From assembly GCA_021234155.1 (NCBI GenBank), contig JAJEKV010000104.1, positions 1,683,900-1,747,899 of the forward strand: 64,000 bases of DNA, read 5' to 3'. The stretch comes from Isoetes taiwanensis. Taxonomy: Eukaryota; Streptophyta; Lycopodiopsida; Isoetales; Isoetaceae. The notes below the pieces were generated by a model. It had not been told where the DNA came from, ran no database searches, and saw only the letters and a program-made list of their open reading frames with translations. The position numbers were made by a program, and so were the translations under genes. This document shows positions 30,635-41,935 of this stretch, in pieces (within the stretch, counting starts at the first letter, position 1; each line of letters opens with the position of its first letter).

Positions 30635-32075
30635 ATGCGGGTGAAGGTCGTCTCTCGTTCCGGTAGGGAGCTTGTTAAAGGAGGCCTTGACCTATCTAAT
30701 GAGGCAAGCATTTTGCCTTTCCTGTTGGGTTTCTGTTCATGATTTGTCTTGCAGTTATTTTGAAAGTATCTCTCGGCTTTGAAATGATTTGTTCTTTTCT
30801 TGCCGATATGAGTGTGATGGAAAAACAGCACTGTTTGTTCTTAGGCATTTTGTATGATGCATGCATCATATGTACATGATGACAAATTACCAGTTTATAA
30901 GTCATGCTACATTTTTTCTGTTTTCTGCATAACATAATCAAGCATCAAAATGTGCTTTTACTTTCTTGAGTGTAAGCTATGTGCAATGCGGAACTCAGAT
31001 CTGCAGATGTCCTTTTTAACATCAAACTGTTGTATAATGCAGGCAACAGTAGATGACCTGAAGACAGCTATCCATGCATCTGGTAGATTGTAATCTTAAA
31101 ATTTGAAAATTTGGAAGTCATTATGGAAGTTGTTACAATTGTTAAAGTTACCCAATTCTTTCTGCAGTTCCAAAATATTATCCTGCAAGACAACGACTTA
31201 CTTTGCCTGTTAAGGTCGGCCAGGCTCGGCCGACTGTGTTGGAAACAGGAAAAAAACTTGTTGAATACTCTGATGGCAAGACCGTTGATTTGGAAGTAGT
31301 GTTTAAAGATCTCGGACCTCAAGTGTCCTACCGTATCCTATTCTTTTGGGAATATATAGGGCCTCTAGTAATATATCCTCTGTTTTATTTCTTGCCAGTC
31401 TATTCCTTCTTCTCTCTTCCATCCAAGGCAGTGAAACACAAGGCCCAGACCTATGCTTTAATGTACTGGACATTTCATTATTTGAAACGTATTTTGGAAA
31501 CATTCTTTATTCATAGGTTCAGTCATGCAACATCGCCTCTCAGCAATGTCTACAGGAATTGTGCCTATTACTGGTCATTTGGTGCCCTGATTGCTTACTT
31601 TGTAAACCATCCTCTCTATGTACCTGTTTCTGAAAAGCAAATGTTGGTGGGGTTTGCTTTGGGCCTTGTGTTTCAACTAGCAAACTTTTATTGCCACATC
31701 ATTTTGAAGAATTTGCGAGCTCCAGGTGGAAGTGGAGGATACCAAATTCCTCGTGGATTTTTATTTAACCTTGTGACATGTGCAAATTATACAACGGAAA
31801 TTTATCAATGGGTGGGCTTCAATATTGCAACCCAGACTGTGGCAGGGTACCTTTTCTTGATAGCAGCCACTGCTATAATGACAAATTGGGCTTTTGCAAA
31901 GCATCGGCGCTTGAAAAAGGTTAGTAAGTCTTTGCTTTCTTTGTTCATTTTAATGCAGTTGATTTGGTAGATGTTCTTGTTGTTTCTTAAAATTTTATGG
32001 TTACAGATATTTGATGGAAAGGAAGGGCGCGCCAAGTATCCAAGGAGGTGGATTATCTTGCCGCCATTCCTTTAG
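30635..32075 (+). CDS. CER10: Very-long-chain enoyl-CoA reductase, four exons
   Basis: Trans-2-enoyl-CoA reductase catalyses the last step of each fatty-acid elongation cycle in the ER, working with KCS, KCR and HCD; in plants it feeds wax, cutin and sphingolipid chains. Exons: 30635-30703 ([17 protein letters not shown]...), 31043-31082, 31168-31919 and 32007-32075, 309 residues in all, about the usual length. The N-terminal part is ubiquitin-like ([11 protein letters not shown]). The membrane steroid-5-alpha-reductase domain follows, with [16 protein letters not shown] near residue 150 and the C-terminal signature [26 protein letters not shown]. It ends in a basic [11 protein letters not shown]. 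Exon 1 ends GAG/GCAAGC, giving a GC-AG first intron; the other introns are GT-AG. All phases are consistent and no stop interrupts. The gene symbol follows the Arabidopsis homologue. It is the only clearly intact host gene here. Confidence 0.93.
30704..31042 (+). other. GC-AG first intron of the enoyl-CoA reductase
   Basis: Donor AG/GCAAGC, acceptor AATGCAG/GC. No GT donor in the vicinity would restore the conserved N-terminal frame. Confidence 0.7.
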
Positions 32076-32619
32076 CCACATCTCGACTTTAAGCTTTTTC
32101 ACACATCAGCAAGACTGTTGTATTCGCTAGTTGAATTCATTATTCGCTAGTTGAATTCATTTCAATAGATACAAGTTTTCTGGAATGTGGTCATCATTCT
32201 CAACTAAGAGATTGGATATGGATGGGTTTGCTGTTCGAAGTTTTGTTGTGTCAACATTAGGGTCAATCGGCTAAGTGGTCATTTATTTGCGTCATTTTCT
32301 CTTCCAACAGGGACAATTTCTTTTTAATGAAATGTTCCCATTGCATGGATTAATAAGGGTCATTTACTTCCAACTCTTGGAGGCCACAGCCTGACACATG
32401 CAGTCAAGTAGTGCAAGATTCAAAAGCTAGATCGCTGATAAGAGGCCATTCAAAGAATTATATTTCACATAGCAGCACGCAATCATATTTCCATGGATTT
32501 AGAATCAGGGTTTTGCCCCGTTGCCTTAAGCCCAAGCTTCTTTCTAACCCTCTTTTACCTTTGGTTCTAACTTGATGGATGTGTTTATTGCAATGAGGTC
32601 AAATATGGGGTGGGGCATG
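32076..32619 (+). other. 3' flank of the enoyl-CoA reductase
   Basis: Presumed 3' UTR and spacer. A 20-bp direct repeat, ATTCGCTAGTTGAATTCATT, occurs twice at 32127-32165. AATGAA at 32327 is a possible poly(A) signal variant. Confidence 0.4.
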
Positions 32620-34868
32620 CAAACGCAAGTCCTGGATCATTGAAATTCTTTCTCCACTTCTTTGTCCGACAATCTGTATATCTTTCTCTGTTTTGCACAT
32701 TGGTGTTTTGCACATTGGTCAACTAGTGTACAGGACACCACCACTCCTCTCGCAATTCAAATTATGGTCCCCTGAGGACACCACCACTCCTCTTGCAATT
32801 CAAATTGTGCTCCCCTGCTTTCGTGCAATTATTTGAGACAGTGTATCCATATCCTATCCATATCCTTTGGTTTTACAAGGATGAAGTTAAATCTGAACTG
32901 ACGATAAGTTAAATGTCTTTTGGTTATAACTCTCTATGCCAAGATATTTAGGTCTATCTTTCCTTGGACCAACATACTGTTTATCAGCAGAGGGATGTGC
33001 CATTGACTTATGTATGCTACTAATGTCATCATCAACATCCGCTTCTACCAAGCTCTTCCACCTTTAGGTAGCCAACCACCTTTAAGTTCATCACAAGATA
33101 TATCCACTTCCCTCAGCAACTGACACACCTTTTTCTAATAATCTATCAGTGCACAATTTGTGTCATCAGGTGTACTATTTCAGTGCTTGATCATTGATAC
33201 CATCCTTTGTCCTCCCCAAATGCTCCAATTGAGAGTATGGCTTTAGGGGTTTTGGTTGACCCTTGGGTATCTTCGCTAACTTGGGGTCGTTCTCATCCCT
33301 TTTCTAAAATTTCGATCCTCCAAGAGGTCTCCAACAATCATCTGAAGGTCTCATCTTCCGCTGGAATTTTGAGATCCCTTCCTTGACATAGAATGTGAAT
33401 TGTAGGGGTCTATTGACCCTCAAGATCTAATGCATAAGCCTTTACAAAGGCCTTTCAATCAGGCACTTCTTCTGCGAGCAACCCTATAGAAGGTGAAGAA
33501 GTGCATTGAGCAAAAAGTTCCATTATTCTCGGTAGATTTGTCACAGTTTGTTGTTTCAATACGTGGCTATACTTCCCAAATAATGCATCCGCATGCCCAA
33601 GCATTAAAGAACCCAAGTTGACTCTCTCATAGATATCCACAGCTGTCAAGTATGATAAAAATAAAAACATCCATCTATTCTTGTTTTGATCAGCACATGT
33701 TGTCAAGCTGTTAGGATGTGAACTTGAAGCTTCAACATATTCACTATCATGTGTTCTTCTAAACCTTGTCGTATTGACCTTTTCAACATTATTAGAATGC
33801 CCATCCAACAAAGCACCAACCAATGGCTAGATAGCTCCTTAGTTGTGAAGGTCTCCAGTATAACCATTCTCAAAGTTTCTCAAACATCTCATCACACTAC
33901 CAATATGAAATTCTGGACCATCACTCCATAACTCGAGAACAAAATGGCCATAGTAAGTTGGAGCCTGTCCGAGTAAAATTGCCCCTGTCAAAGATAGTTG
34001 TAAAAGGTAAGCCCTTCTACACATTTTTGGTACATAACTATATTGTGGAAGACATGTCTTCTGCTGGTCCATCTTATGATGTATAATGCAAAGATAATTT
34101 TCTGGTTCCAATGCAGACAATGTCCTCCACATCCAATAAGTGGATCTACATGAAAGTTGGTCGGTCATATGATCCTTCTTTTGCTCCCTTATCTTAGTCC
34201 TTAGACTTGGTTGCTTTGTCTTATTCAGAGTCTCCTTAAAAATAACATACAAGTTGCACTTTGCAAAGCTGTTTGAAGTATCTACAATGACATGCTTAAA
34301 GTGCTTGCTCCATAGCTTACTGAAACTTTGTTGCGAAATAGAATTCACTAAGCTCACGAAGAATTGCGTTTATTTCCTCCAAAATATTTTTTTTTTTGAG
34401 TACAATGAGAGGGCAATCTTTTCTCAACAACTGTCTTTGCTTCTTCATCCCTCCTACTTTTCTGTGTCATATTCTCTGCATTAAATTTAACATACTTTTC
34501 AAATACCTCCCTAACAGCCAAGATCCTAGCAGTTGGTCCACTTCTGCTCAAGTGAGAACCTTTTCTTACTTAGGCTTCTTTCATCTTGAAGTGCCAACTC
34601 AAAAATGGTGTACATGTAGGTCCTCCTCTTCATCGCAAGTGTATTCTTGGTAAGTTGCTTGTGATTCAACCAATTGATCAACACTAAAGAATGATATACA
34701 TTTACTCCAACAGCAATCCATTCCTCTAATCTTCATCATAGACTCACATGAGCAATCACCATCTGCTTTGCACCTTTTGGTAGGATAATGTGTGACCGAG
34801 TGTGCTTTGACCCTACATATAAATCTAGTGCAATATATAGGCAATGCCACGAAAGTTAGAACCTTCAA
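32620..34868 (-). pseudogene. Transposase-like (DUF7869-type) pseudogene, copy 1
   Basis: On the minus strand, pieces in order: 34868-34599 (Cys-rich, KCISFFSVDQ), 34551-34354 (ILAVREVFEKYVKF), 34357-33839 (CNLYVIFKETLNK, then ALEPENYLCIIHHKMDQQKTCLPQ, an iDgmDq-type motif) and 33823-33455 (NKNRWMFLFLSYLTAVDIYERVN...DALFGKYSHVL). This layout matches proteins with the DUF7869 domain that I associate with transposons in plants and oomycetes (from memory). Stops and frameshifts separate the pieces. Relative to copy 2 it has lost four codons in the GHxHEDVDALF motif, so the putative catalytic block is damaged. The tail of the repeat continues to about 32620, matching 38398 onward in copy 2. Confidence 0.65.
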
Positions 34869-35336
34869 CGTTCTTGTACAAGCAATACATTACTTGTCAC
34901 CTGTCCCTTTCTCCTTCCAATGTTCCACTAACTTGTTAATTGCCACAACTATTCTATCTTCCCCAAGTCCTTCATCATTCATAGGTTGAATAGGATCAGT
35001 TAGAACAATAATTCCTTTCCCCCCCCCCCAACCCCCACTAGCTCCTTATTGCATTGGTATATGACCTCTACCTTCACCCTACTGTGGAAAACAATTGACT
35101 TTACTTCAACCTTTTTAGGATCACCAACATTTTCAGCATCATCTACTTTCCCAGATTGGTTGACTCAGATCGTATACACAAGTAAGTATCTACATTCAAT
35201 TTTACAATTTGCAGTACATGTCCTACCTTAGGATCATTGGCATTGCCAACACCACCAACTTTCCCATGCTGATTCATCTGGAATATAAAAAAGATATAAT
35301 ATAATATAATATAATATAATTTAATTTAATTGATCT
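34869..35336. other. Non-coding spacer with homopolymer and (ATAAT)n tract
   Basis: A run of nine C near 35020 and an (ATAAT)n microsatellite at 35295-35330. The upstream part may still belong to the transposase-like element. Confidence 0.5.
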
Positions 35337-35923
35337 CATTAGGGCGGATTTGGGGCCTCGTAAGAAAAATTCCATGTCATATGTTCTCTTGCTTATTAAT
35401 TGTACTTTCCTTCTCTTTAATCGCAATAAATACTCAAAAAGTAACTTCATCAATTAGTTTTTCGGCCATAACTTTTGATTCATAGCTTCAAATCGCATGA
35501 TTTTTGTTTCATTGGATGCGGAATCAAAAAATCTATCCAATAGTATATGGATTGAATATATTTTAATCTAATTTAGATGACCAAAAGTTAAAAAAACGAG
35601 CAAAGACCTGGTTTTTTGCATTTTTTAGTCCTTCCTTTTATCAAAAGCATATCAAGGCTATACTCATTGGAAAGATCTCGCCATGAACTATCCAACGCAA
35701 CAAACGGCGTGCAATTTGGGCATCACAATCACAAGTTATAGCCAAAAAACGATTGCATTTGAGTTAAAAAGTGCAATTATTACAGTACTATTTATTGCAA
35801 AAGTGCCACGTAATACTGATTTTCATTTTGAATTCCTCTCTTTCATTGGCTTGAAGGTACTATGACGTGGCTATTAGAAATGAAAGATAAGGGCCATTTT
35901 GAGACCCCAAATCCGCCCTAATG
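35337..35923. mobile_element. 587-bp MITE, hAT-like
   Basis: Perfect 19-bp inverted ends, CATTAGGGCGGATTTGGGG at 35337-35355 and its complement at 35905-35923. The flanking octamers tgatctca and tgtgctca match at six of eight positions if the element starts at TTAGGG, which would be a worn 8-bp target duplication. No transposase frame inside. Confidence 0.7.
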
Positions 35924-37489
35924 TGCTCACTTAGGGCCCTAAATGGCCATGGAGCGCTTAAGTACAATGAGAGTCAATTTGAAATAGCAACTTACGGTGT
36001 GAATCCACCATCATTAAATATTGACCTAGACTAAGGTAAGATTCTGAAAATAAGGATCTAAAACTAGAGAATTGGAAGCTGAACCTAGCTCTTAGTTTAG
36101 TTATTAGTCTTAGACCGAATTGCTTTTTCTTTAATTAACAATAAAAGCTATTAAGTTCCCAAAATGTTGTTTGGGTGTGGTATTACCGAAGATTTCCTAA
36201 GGTTTATGCATGTATTCGTAGCCTAATTTGTTAGAAATCTGACGTCAGTAAATGGTTTCTGTTGTTCCAGTGGTCGAGGGGTTTTTCTTTTTAGAAGTTT
36301 CCATGCAATTTAGGGTTTCTATTTAGGGTTTGCTATTTGGGGAGGGCGGCGTGGATATGGCGGTGGGGTTTCGCCAGAGACCGGATGCAGAAGAAGCAAT
36401 GACGATTCGGAGCAGGTGTGAGCTCTTTTAGTTTCAGCAGAGACCGGATTACTGCCACCAGAAACGAAGTTCTTAAACAAGGCGGATCCTGCGGGTGATG
36501 CCTTCTTGCTCCAGAATGTGGGAAAGCGAGATTGTTGCATGATTTTTTCTGCATCAGAGCGAGATTGTTGCATGATTCTTCTTGCCTCTAGCATGTACCA
36601 AGCTCTGAGGAAGCGGATTCATTGCTTTTCATGGGAAGGCATTGGTACTGCCGTCTCATAGCAGGGGATTCAAATCCCCATTCTTATGGCTCTTTGTTTT
36701 GTCCATTTTCAGATTCTTATGGCTGGATGTCGTATAGATGAGCATGTGCTTGTGAATGACACAGAGGATCTGGTAGGGCTGTTTGTATATGTTCTTGCAA
36801 TTCTATATGTGTTCTTGCAATTTTGACTGAAGGTGTGAAAAGAAAGTTGTCTTGGGTCTTTGTAAGCTGGCATCCTGATAGTACAGGATTTTAAGCCTAG
36901 TGTTCTTAAGCAGGTCCCCATTCACATCTGACATTCTGGTGCCGATTGAGATTGGTGGGGTTCAAATCCCCATTCTTAGATGCAATCATGTGTATGGAAA
37001 TAAGTTGTCCTGTTCTATTTTGAAGCGCTGTGTGCATGAGCATTTTCTTCTGAAGTTCAGAGGAAAGCTTTGTGGCATGCAAAGGCTTCTTCTTATTTGC
37101 TGCTGTGGTGTGACCAGCTAGTTTTGTCCATGTTTCTATGTAGTGCAGAGGCTTCTTCAAGAGCTCCTCCTGCACAGCAGCAATGGAGGTTGCAGAGTCT
37201 CTTTGGAATACATCTTTGCTTCTTTCTTACTGTTGTGTATGTACTTGGTTGACTTGAATGGAATACGTTGTAGTGCACCTTAGGATGACGTGGAAATTGG
37301 GGTTTGACCCCATCTTGACTTGCAAGGGACGGCTGCATTTTGTGCATTGGGAATATCACATGGAATATTCACATAATCAATGGTCGAGATTGAGCGATTA
37401 TAGGATTGAGCTAAAAGATGTCAATAACATCAAGACCTCATCCACAAGAGCCTTTTGAGATAAAAAAAATGCGGTAAATTTTGGAGTTT
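35924..37489. other. Non-coding region
   Basis: No credible gene. Two GGGGTTCAAATCCCC-like words (36663 and 36957) recall a tRNA T-arm, but no tRNA body could be folded around them. Confidence 0.4.
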
Positions 37490-37915
37490 TAATTCCAAGA
37501 AATTCAAATATTAATAAATAGGTCTCTAAGATTCCCATAGGTTCCCTAAGATTCTCTTGAGATTCTTCTAGATTCCCAAACATTATTCTAAGATTCCTCT
37601 AGATTTGTCAAGATTCTATGTAGATTACATCTAGACTCCCGTAGATTCTATAATGATCACCCTAGATTCTCCAAGATTCCATCAAGATTCGATTTTATTA
37701 AGATCCCCTTAGATGCCCCTAGATCTCCAAAGCTCCCAAGATTCTATATAGATTTCCCTAGATTCTCTAAGATTCCATCAAGATTCTCTTAAATTCTCAA
37801 AGATTTTATAGAGATTCCTTTAGATTGGCCTAGGTCCTCACTCCCAAGATTCCCATAGATTCCTCAAGATAATATGTAAATTCTCTTAGATTATTTAAGA
37901 TCTTATAATTCAAGC
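37490..37915. repeat. Degenerate AGATTC minisatellite
   Basis: More than 25 loosely spaced copies of the word AGATTC/TAGATTCC (for example TAGATTCCC, AAGATTCCTCTAGATT) with a period of about 12-20 bp over 420 bp. No coding frame. AT-rich DNA continues to 38,397. Confidence 0.7.
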
Positions 37916-38397
37916 TTTTCAAAGGTATTTTCTCGGCCGAGAGCATAGAACTAACGTCGGGAATGGTTCGAATGCCACTCTTAGATGTGGCATATTTCTT
38001 GCCATGCAGGGTGGCCTTCCCATCTTTAAGTGAGATTTAACCATCATTCATTTATTTTGGGATTATATCTTAATTTTGGGACAAATTTTGGAGTGACAGT
38101 TTTTGGAAGTTAAACTATTTCATATATGTTACTCCATTTTGCAATTAAACACAAAATCACAAATAGAAGTATGCGTAGCCAACACAAGAAAAATGATTAA
38201 TCGAGGTATTTACATAACGATATCAGCCCACATCATAAACTAATATATATGAACTAAATATATTTTGAGTCACTTTGTACGGGTGATCCCCAAGGATATT
38301 ATAGCTTTCTTCTGGACATCAAGAGGGATTGTCACCCTTGAATTTCTCGTTGGAGTTTTCACTGGAACCCATGAAAATAAAGGCTATCCCAAGCCAC

Positions 38398-39406
38398 ATA
38401 TCTAGATCATTGAAATTCCTTCTCCACTTCTTTGTTCAAGAATCTGTATATATTTCTCGTCCTGCACATTGGTCAACTAGTGTACAGGACACCACCACTC
38501 CTCTCGCACTTTATTCAAATTACGGTCGCCTGCCTCTGTGCAAATATTTGTGTATCCATATCCTCTGGATGAATTGATGACAAGTTAAATCTGTCTTTAA
38601 GTCATAACTCTCCATGCCAAGATATTTAGATCCATCTTTCCTTGGACCAATATACTGTTTATCAGCAGAGGGATGTGCCATTAACTTATGTATACTACTA
38701 ATGTCATCATCAACAACATCTGCTTCTGCCAAGCTCTTCTACCTAACTTTAGGTAGCCAACCACCTTTAAGTTCATCACAAGATCATTGATACCATCCTT
38801 TATCCCAACAAATGCTCCACTTGAGAGTATGGCTTTAGGGGTTTTGGTTGACCCTTGAGTATCTTCAGTAACTTGGGGTCGTTCTCATCCCCTTTTCAAA
38901 CTTTCGATCCTCCAAGAGATCTCCAACAATTATCTGAAGGTCTCATCTTTTATTGGAATTTTGGAATCCCTTCCTCGACATAGAATGTGAATTGTAGAGG
39001 TCTAGAATGACCCTCAAGATTTAATGCATAATCCTTTACAAAGGCCTTCTAATCAGGCACTGCTTGTGTGAGCAACCCTATAGGAGGTGAAGAAGTGCAT
39101 TGAGCAAAGAGTTCCATTAATCTCGATAGAGTTGTCATAGTCTGTTGTTTCAATACATGACTATACTTCCCAAATAATGCATCCACATCTTCATGCATAT
39201 GCCCAGGCAATAAAAAACCCAAGTTGACTCTCTCAAAGGTATCCACAGCTATCAAGTATGATAAAAATGAAATCACCCATCTATTCTTATTTTGATCAAC
39301 ACAATTTTGATCAACACAGTTGTCAAGTTGCAAGCGAAATCTTTTAGGTAACTCTCGAGGTTTAGGATGTGAACTTGAAGCTTCAACATGTTCACTATCA
39401 TGTGTT
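38398..39406 (-). pseudogene. Transposase-like (DUF7869-type) pseudogene, truncated copy 2
   Basis: Homologous to 32640-33740. On the minus strand the conserved end of the domain is in better shape than in copy 1: NKNRWVISFLSYLIAVDTFERVNLGFLLPGHMHEDVDALFGKYSHVLKQ (39333-39049). The HEDVDALF motif is complete. Everything upstream of the DNxVDQ motif has been lost at the junction with the LINE near 39407. The downstream part (38732-38520) shares AHPSADKQYIGPRKDGSKYL with copy 1. Confidence 0.65.
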
Positions 39407-40996
39407 TATTGTCAAGTGGAAGGATCAAGGTCGAGAATAGGGTTTGGTTAACATTTATGCACACAACAGACCAAGTCAAAGAGGGGCATTATGGGTTGCA
39501 TTGAGAAGCAAACTATGTAGACTTGGCCATGATGTAGCTTGGTTGTTAGTAGGTGATTTCAACATGGTTGAACTTGAGGCTGATAGGAGCGGAAGGAGGT
39601 CAGCAGTGGTGCAAGGTTTTGAAGGTGATCAGTGGGTGCGCCTCCTTCATGACCGTAGGCTTATAGAAATTGAGGGTGATCCATCTTTTACCTGGTGTAA
39701 TGGCTGGATTGGTGCTGGTAGAGCATATGCTCGTCATGATAGAGGGTATTTCAATGCTCATGCTGCTCGTGATCTCTCGAATTTTCGTAGGTATAACCTT
39801 TTAGATGGTTCTATCTCCGATCACCATCCTCAACTTTTCTCCTGCAATGTGGCTAGTTGTCATAGACCAACCAGAACTTATTTCAAGTTTAATGTCACAT
39901 TCTTGGAGAATGTGGAGTTTCAAACTCGCTGTCAGCATGCTTGGTCCCAAGCATTTTCCTCTAGAAGAGGCATGGCTGGTTTAGTTGCAACTCTTTCTGC
40001 TTTTAAGTCTCTCGCTAAGGAATGGGGCAGAGTTCGAGCACTAGACAAGAGAGAAACTCTCTGCATTGTATAATGAACTTGCAACTTGTCGTTCTCATGT
40101 TCCTTCTGATGGGGCTAGAGAAAACTAGTCCTTTCACAAACTAAACTGCTGAAAAATGAGCAGGTTCGCCATGCTCGAGTGAAAGTTGGTTTGCAATGGT
40201 TCAAAGATGGGGATAGGTGTACTCGCTTTTTCTTTACAGCATCCAAAAAGAGAAGGCAGGCAACATTTGTTCACTCCCTCCAGCTTCCAAATGGCTCTCT
40301 CATCTCTGATCCAGTGCAACTCAAGCAATATCTTTTTGATCATTTCTCTTCCTTCTTTGCTCAGCACCCCATGCCATTCCAGGAGGATATGCATACTGCT
40401 GTGTTGTCTAAGGTACATCCAATTATTTCCACTGCAAAAAGGAGGTTACTTGAATCAAATATCACAAGAGAGAACTTGAAGAAGGCTGCGTTTCATTTGA
40501 AGCATGATAAGTGTCCTAGTCTTGACGACTTCCCTATTGAGTTTTTTCAAGCATGCTGGGCTTGGCTCAACAATGAAGTATATGCTGCTTTTTGCGACTT
40601 TCAGCGTTCTCAAAGCTTGGATAAGATCCTCAACGCTGGATGCATCTCTCTCATTTCAAAGTGCAAAGAGCCTAGATCCATTTCTGATTGGCGTCCTATC
40701 ACTTTGCTCTCATCTGTCTACAAAATATTTGCTAAAGCCCTGGCTGACAAGGTACGCAACATCTTAGCCGAGTCAATTTCTTCTACGCAGTCTGGCTTTC
40801 TACCCGGCCCATGCATCTTAAATGATGTTGCGGCTGCATACGAGGGCATGTATTGGGCTCGCTTGCAGGGTCATCAAGTGGTGTTCCTCAAACTAGACTT
40901 TGCTAAAGCCTATGATAGTGTGGACTGAGTATTTTTGGAGAAATGCCTTCTTGCTTTAAGATTTGGTGAGGCATTCACCCGTGATGTTATGAAGCT
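39407..40996 (+). pseudogene. L1-type LINE ORF2, first half (endonuclease and RT start)
   Basis: The APE endonuclease starts inside the domain (VNIYAHNRP, GDFNMVE, SFTWCNG, DRGYFN, SDHHPQL), so the 5' end is truncated. A second frame (40179-40928) carries NGSLISDPVQLKQYLFDHF, KAAFHLKHDKCPSLDDFPIEFF, the RT finger region SDWRPITLLSSVYKIFAKALADKV, TQSGFLPG and motif A LDFAKAYDSVD followed by a TGA stop. The sequence runs on (FLEKCLLALRFG) to 40996, where an LTR element is inserted. Frameshift near 40070 and stop at 40926 make it a pseudogene. Confidence 0.85.
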
Positions 40997-41449
40997 TGTT
41001 AGCCCTTTGGGCTAAACATATGTATGAGTGGCATAGGCCACATGTATTCATCACATTGGACCACTTGATCTAGGGCCCAGATTTAGCCCATATATATGGT
41101 AGGTGGCATATGCCACATGTATTTGTCATATTGGACCCCACAATCTATGGCCCAGATTTAGCCTAGATCTGTGGACGGTGAGATGTCAGTTAGGGTTAGG
41201 GTTAGGGTTTTGCTCTACTATTTAGAGAGAGCATTTCCTCTCATTGTTTAGGTTTTTGCTCACGTTTTGGAGCACCTCCTTTTGGAGCATCAATGTGATT
41301 CAGTTTTGTTCATTCTTTGCTTTGTTCTTGTTCTTGGAGTTTCTTCCCACCTTCTTTTGTTGATCCATGAGCATTTGTGGCAGCCTTGTGGCATCCGGCA
41401 GTCATGGACTGCTGCTGCAAGGTGATGCCAAGAACCCCACACATCAACA
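40997..41449 (+). repeat. 5' LTR (453 bp)
   Basis: Starts TGTTAGCCCTTTGGGC and ends CACATCAACA. It carries AGTTAGGGTTAGGGTTAGGG near 41190, one TTAGGG unit more than the 3' LTR. Confidence 0.9.
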
Positions 41450-41468
41450 CTGGCGCCGTTGCCGGGGT
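41450..41468 (+). promoter_or_regulatory. Primer-binding-like site
   Basis: TGGCGCCGTTGCCGGGG lies one base after the LTR. This word occurs at the same place in many plant Ty3-type elements (from memory). Confidence 0.6.
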
Positions 41469-41865
41469 CTCTTTCGCTCATGATCATACTTTGTTTTCTT
41501 TTCAAGCATCTCCAAAAGTTTTCAAGCAAAAAAGATTGTTCTACATCGACACTTTCTTCCATCCTCATCTCTAATATCTGCCCATATTTCAGAAAGGGGC
41601 AGAAATGATTTGCGGCACAATACGTTCTTATTTGTCACATTGGGTCTTAATTTTGCTATCCATACTCTGTTCTGTGTAAACATTCAAGCCAGGAGCATAT
41701 AATTGTTCCATTTCTGTGGGTTCCGCATCGACACATTATTTTTTGTTATCCTGTGTTTTCTGTGTTCTGTCTATACATTCAGGCCTAGAAGCCCCATTTC
41801 TTCTGCGACATTGGGAAGAGAGAATGGTTCTTCTGCAATGTCCTTGATTTTCTGCCAGCACAGAT

Positions 41866-41935
41866 TTTCTGCACAGAGGCCCAACGGCTCTGCACAGATC
41901 TTCTTCTCAGCACAGAGGCCCAACGGCTCTGCAAT
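41866..41935. repeat. Short tandem duplication in the LTR-element interior
   Basis: GCACAGAGGCCCAACGGCTC occurs twice about 36 bp apart. Confidence 0.7.

Noticed and set aside
36663-36975. tRNA genes suggested by GGGGTTCAAATCCCC words
   Set aside because: No acceptor stem, D-arm or anticodon arm could be placed around either T-arm-like word.
41185-41210. Interstitial telomere in the LTR
   Set aside because: Only three TTAGGG-like units, part of both LTRs and varying by one unit; not a TTTAGGG array.
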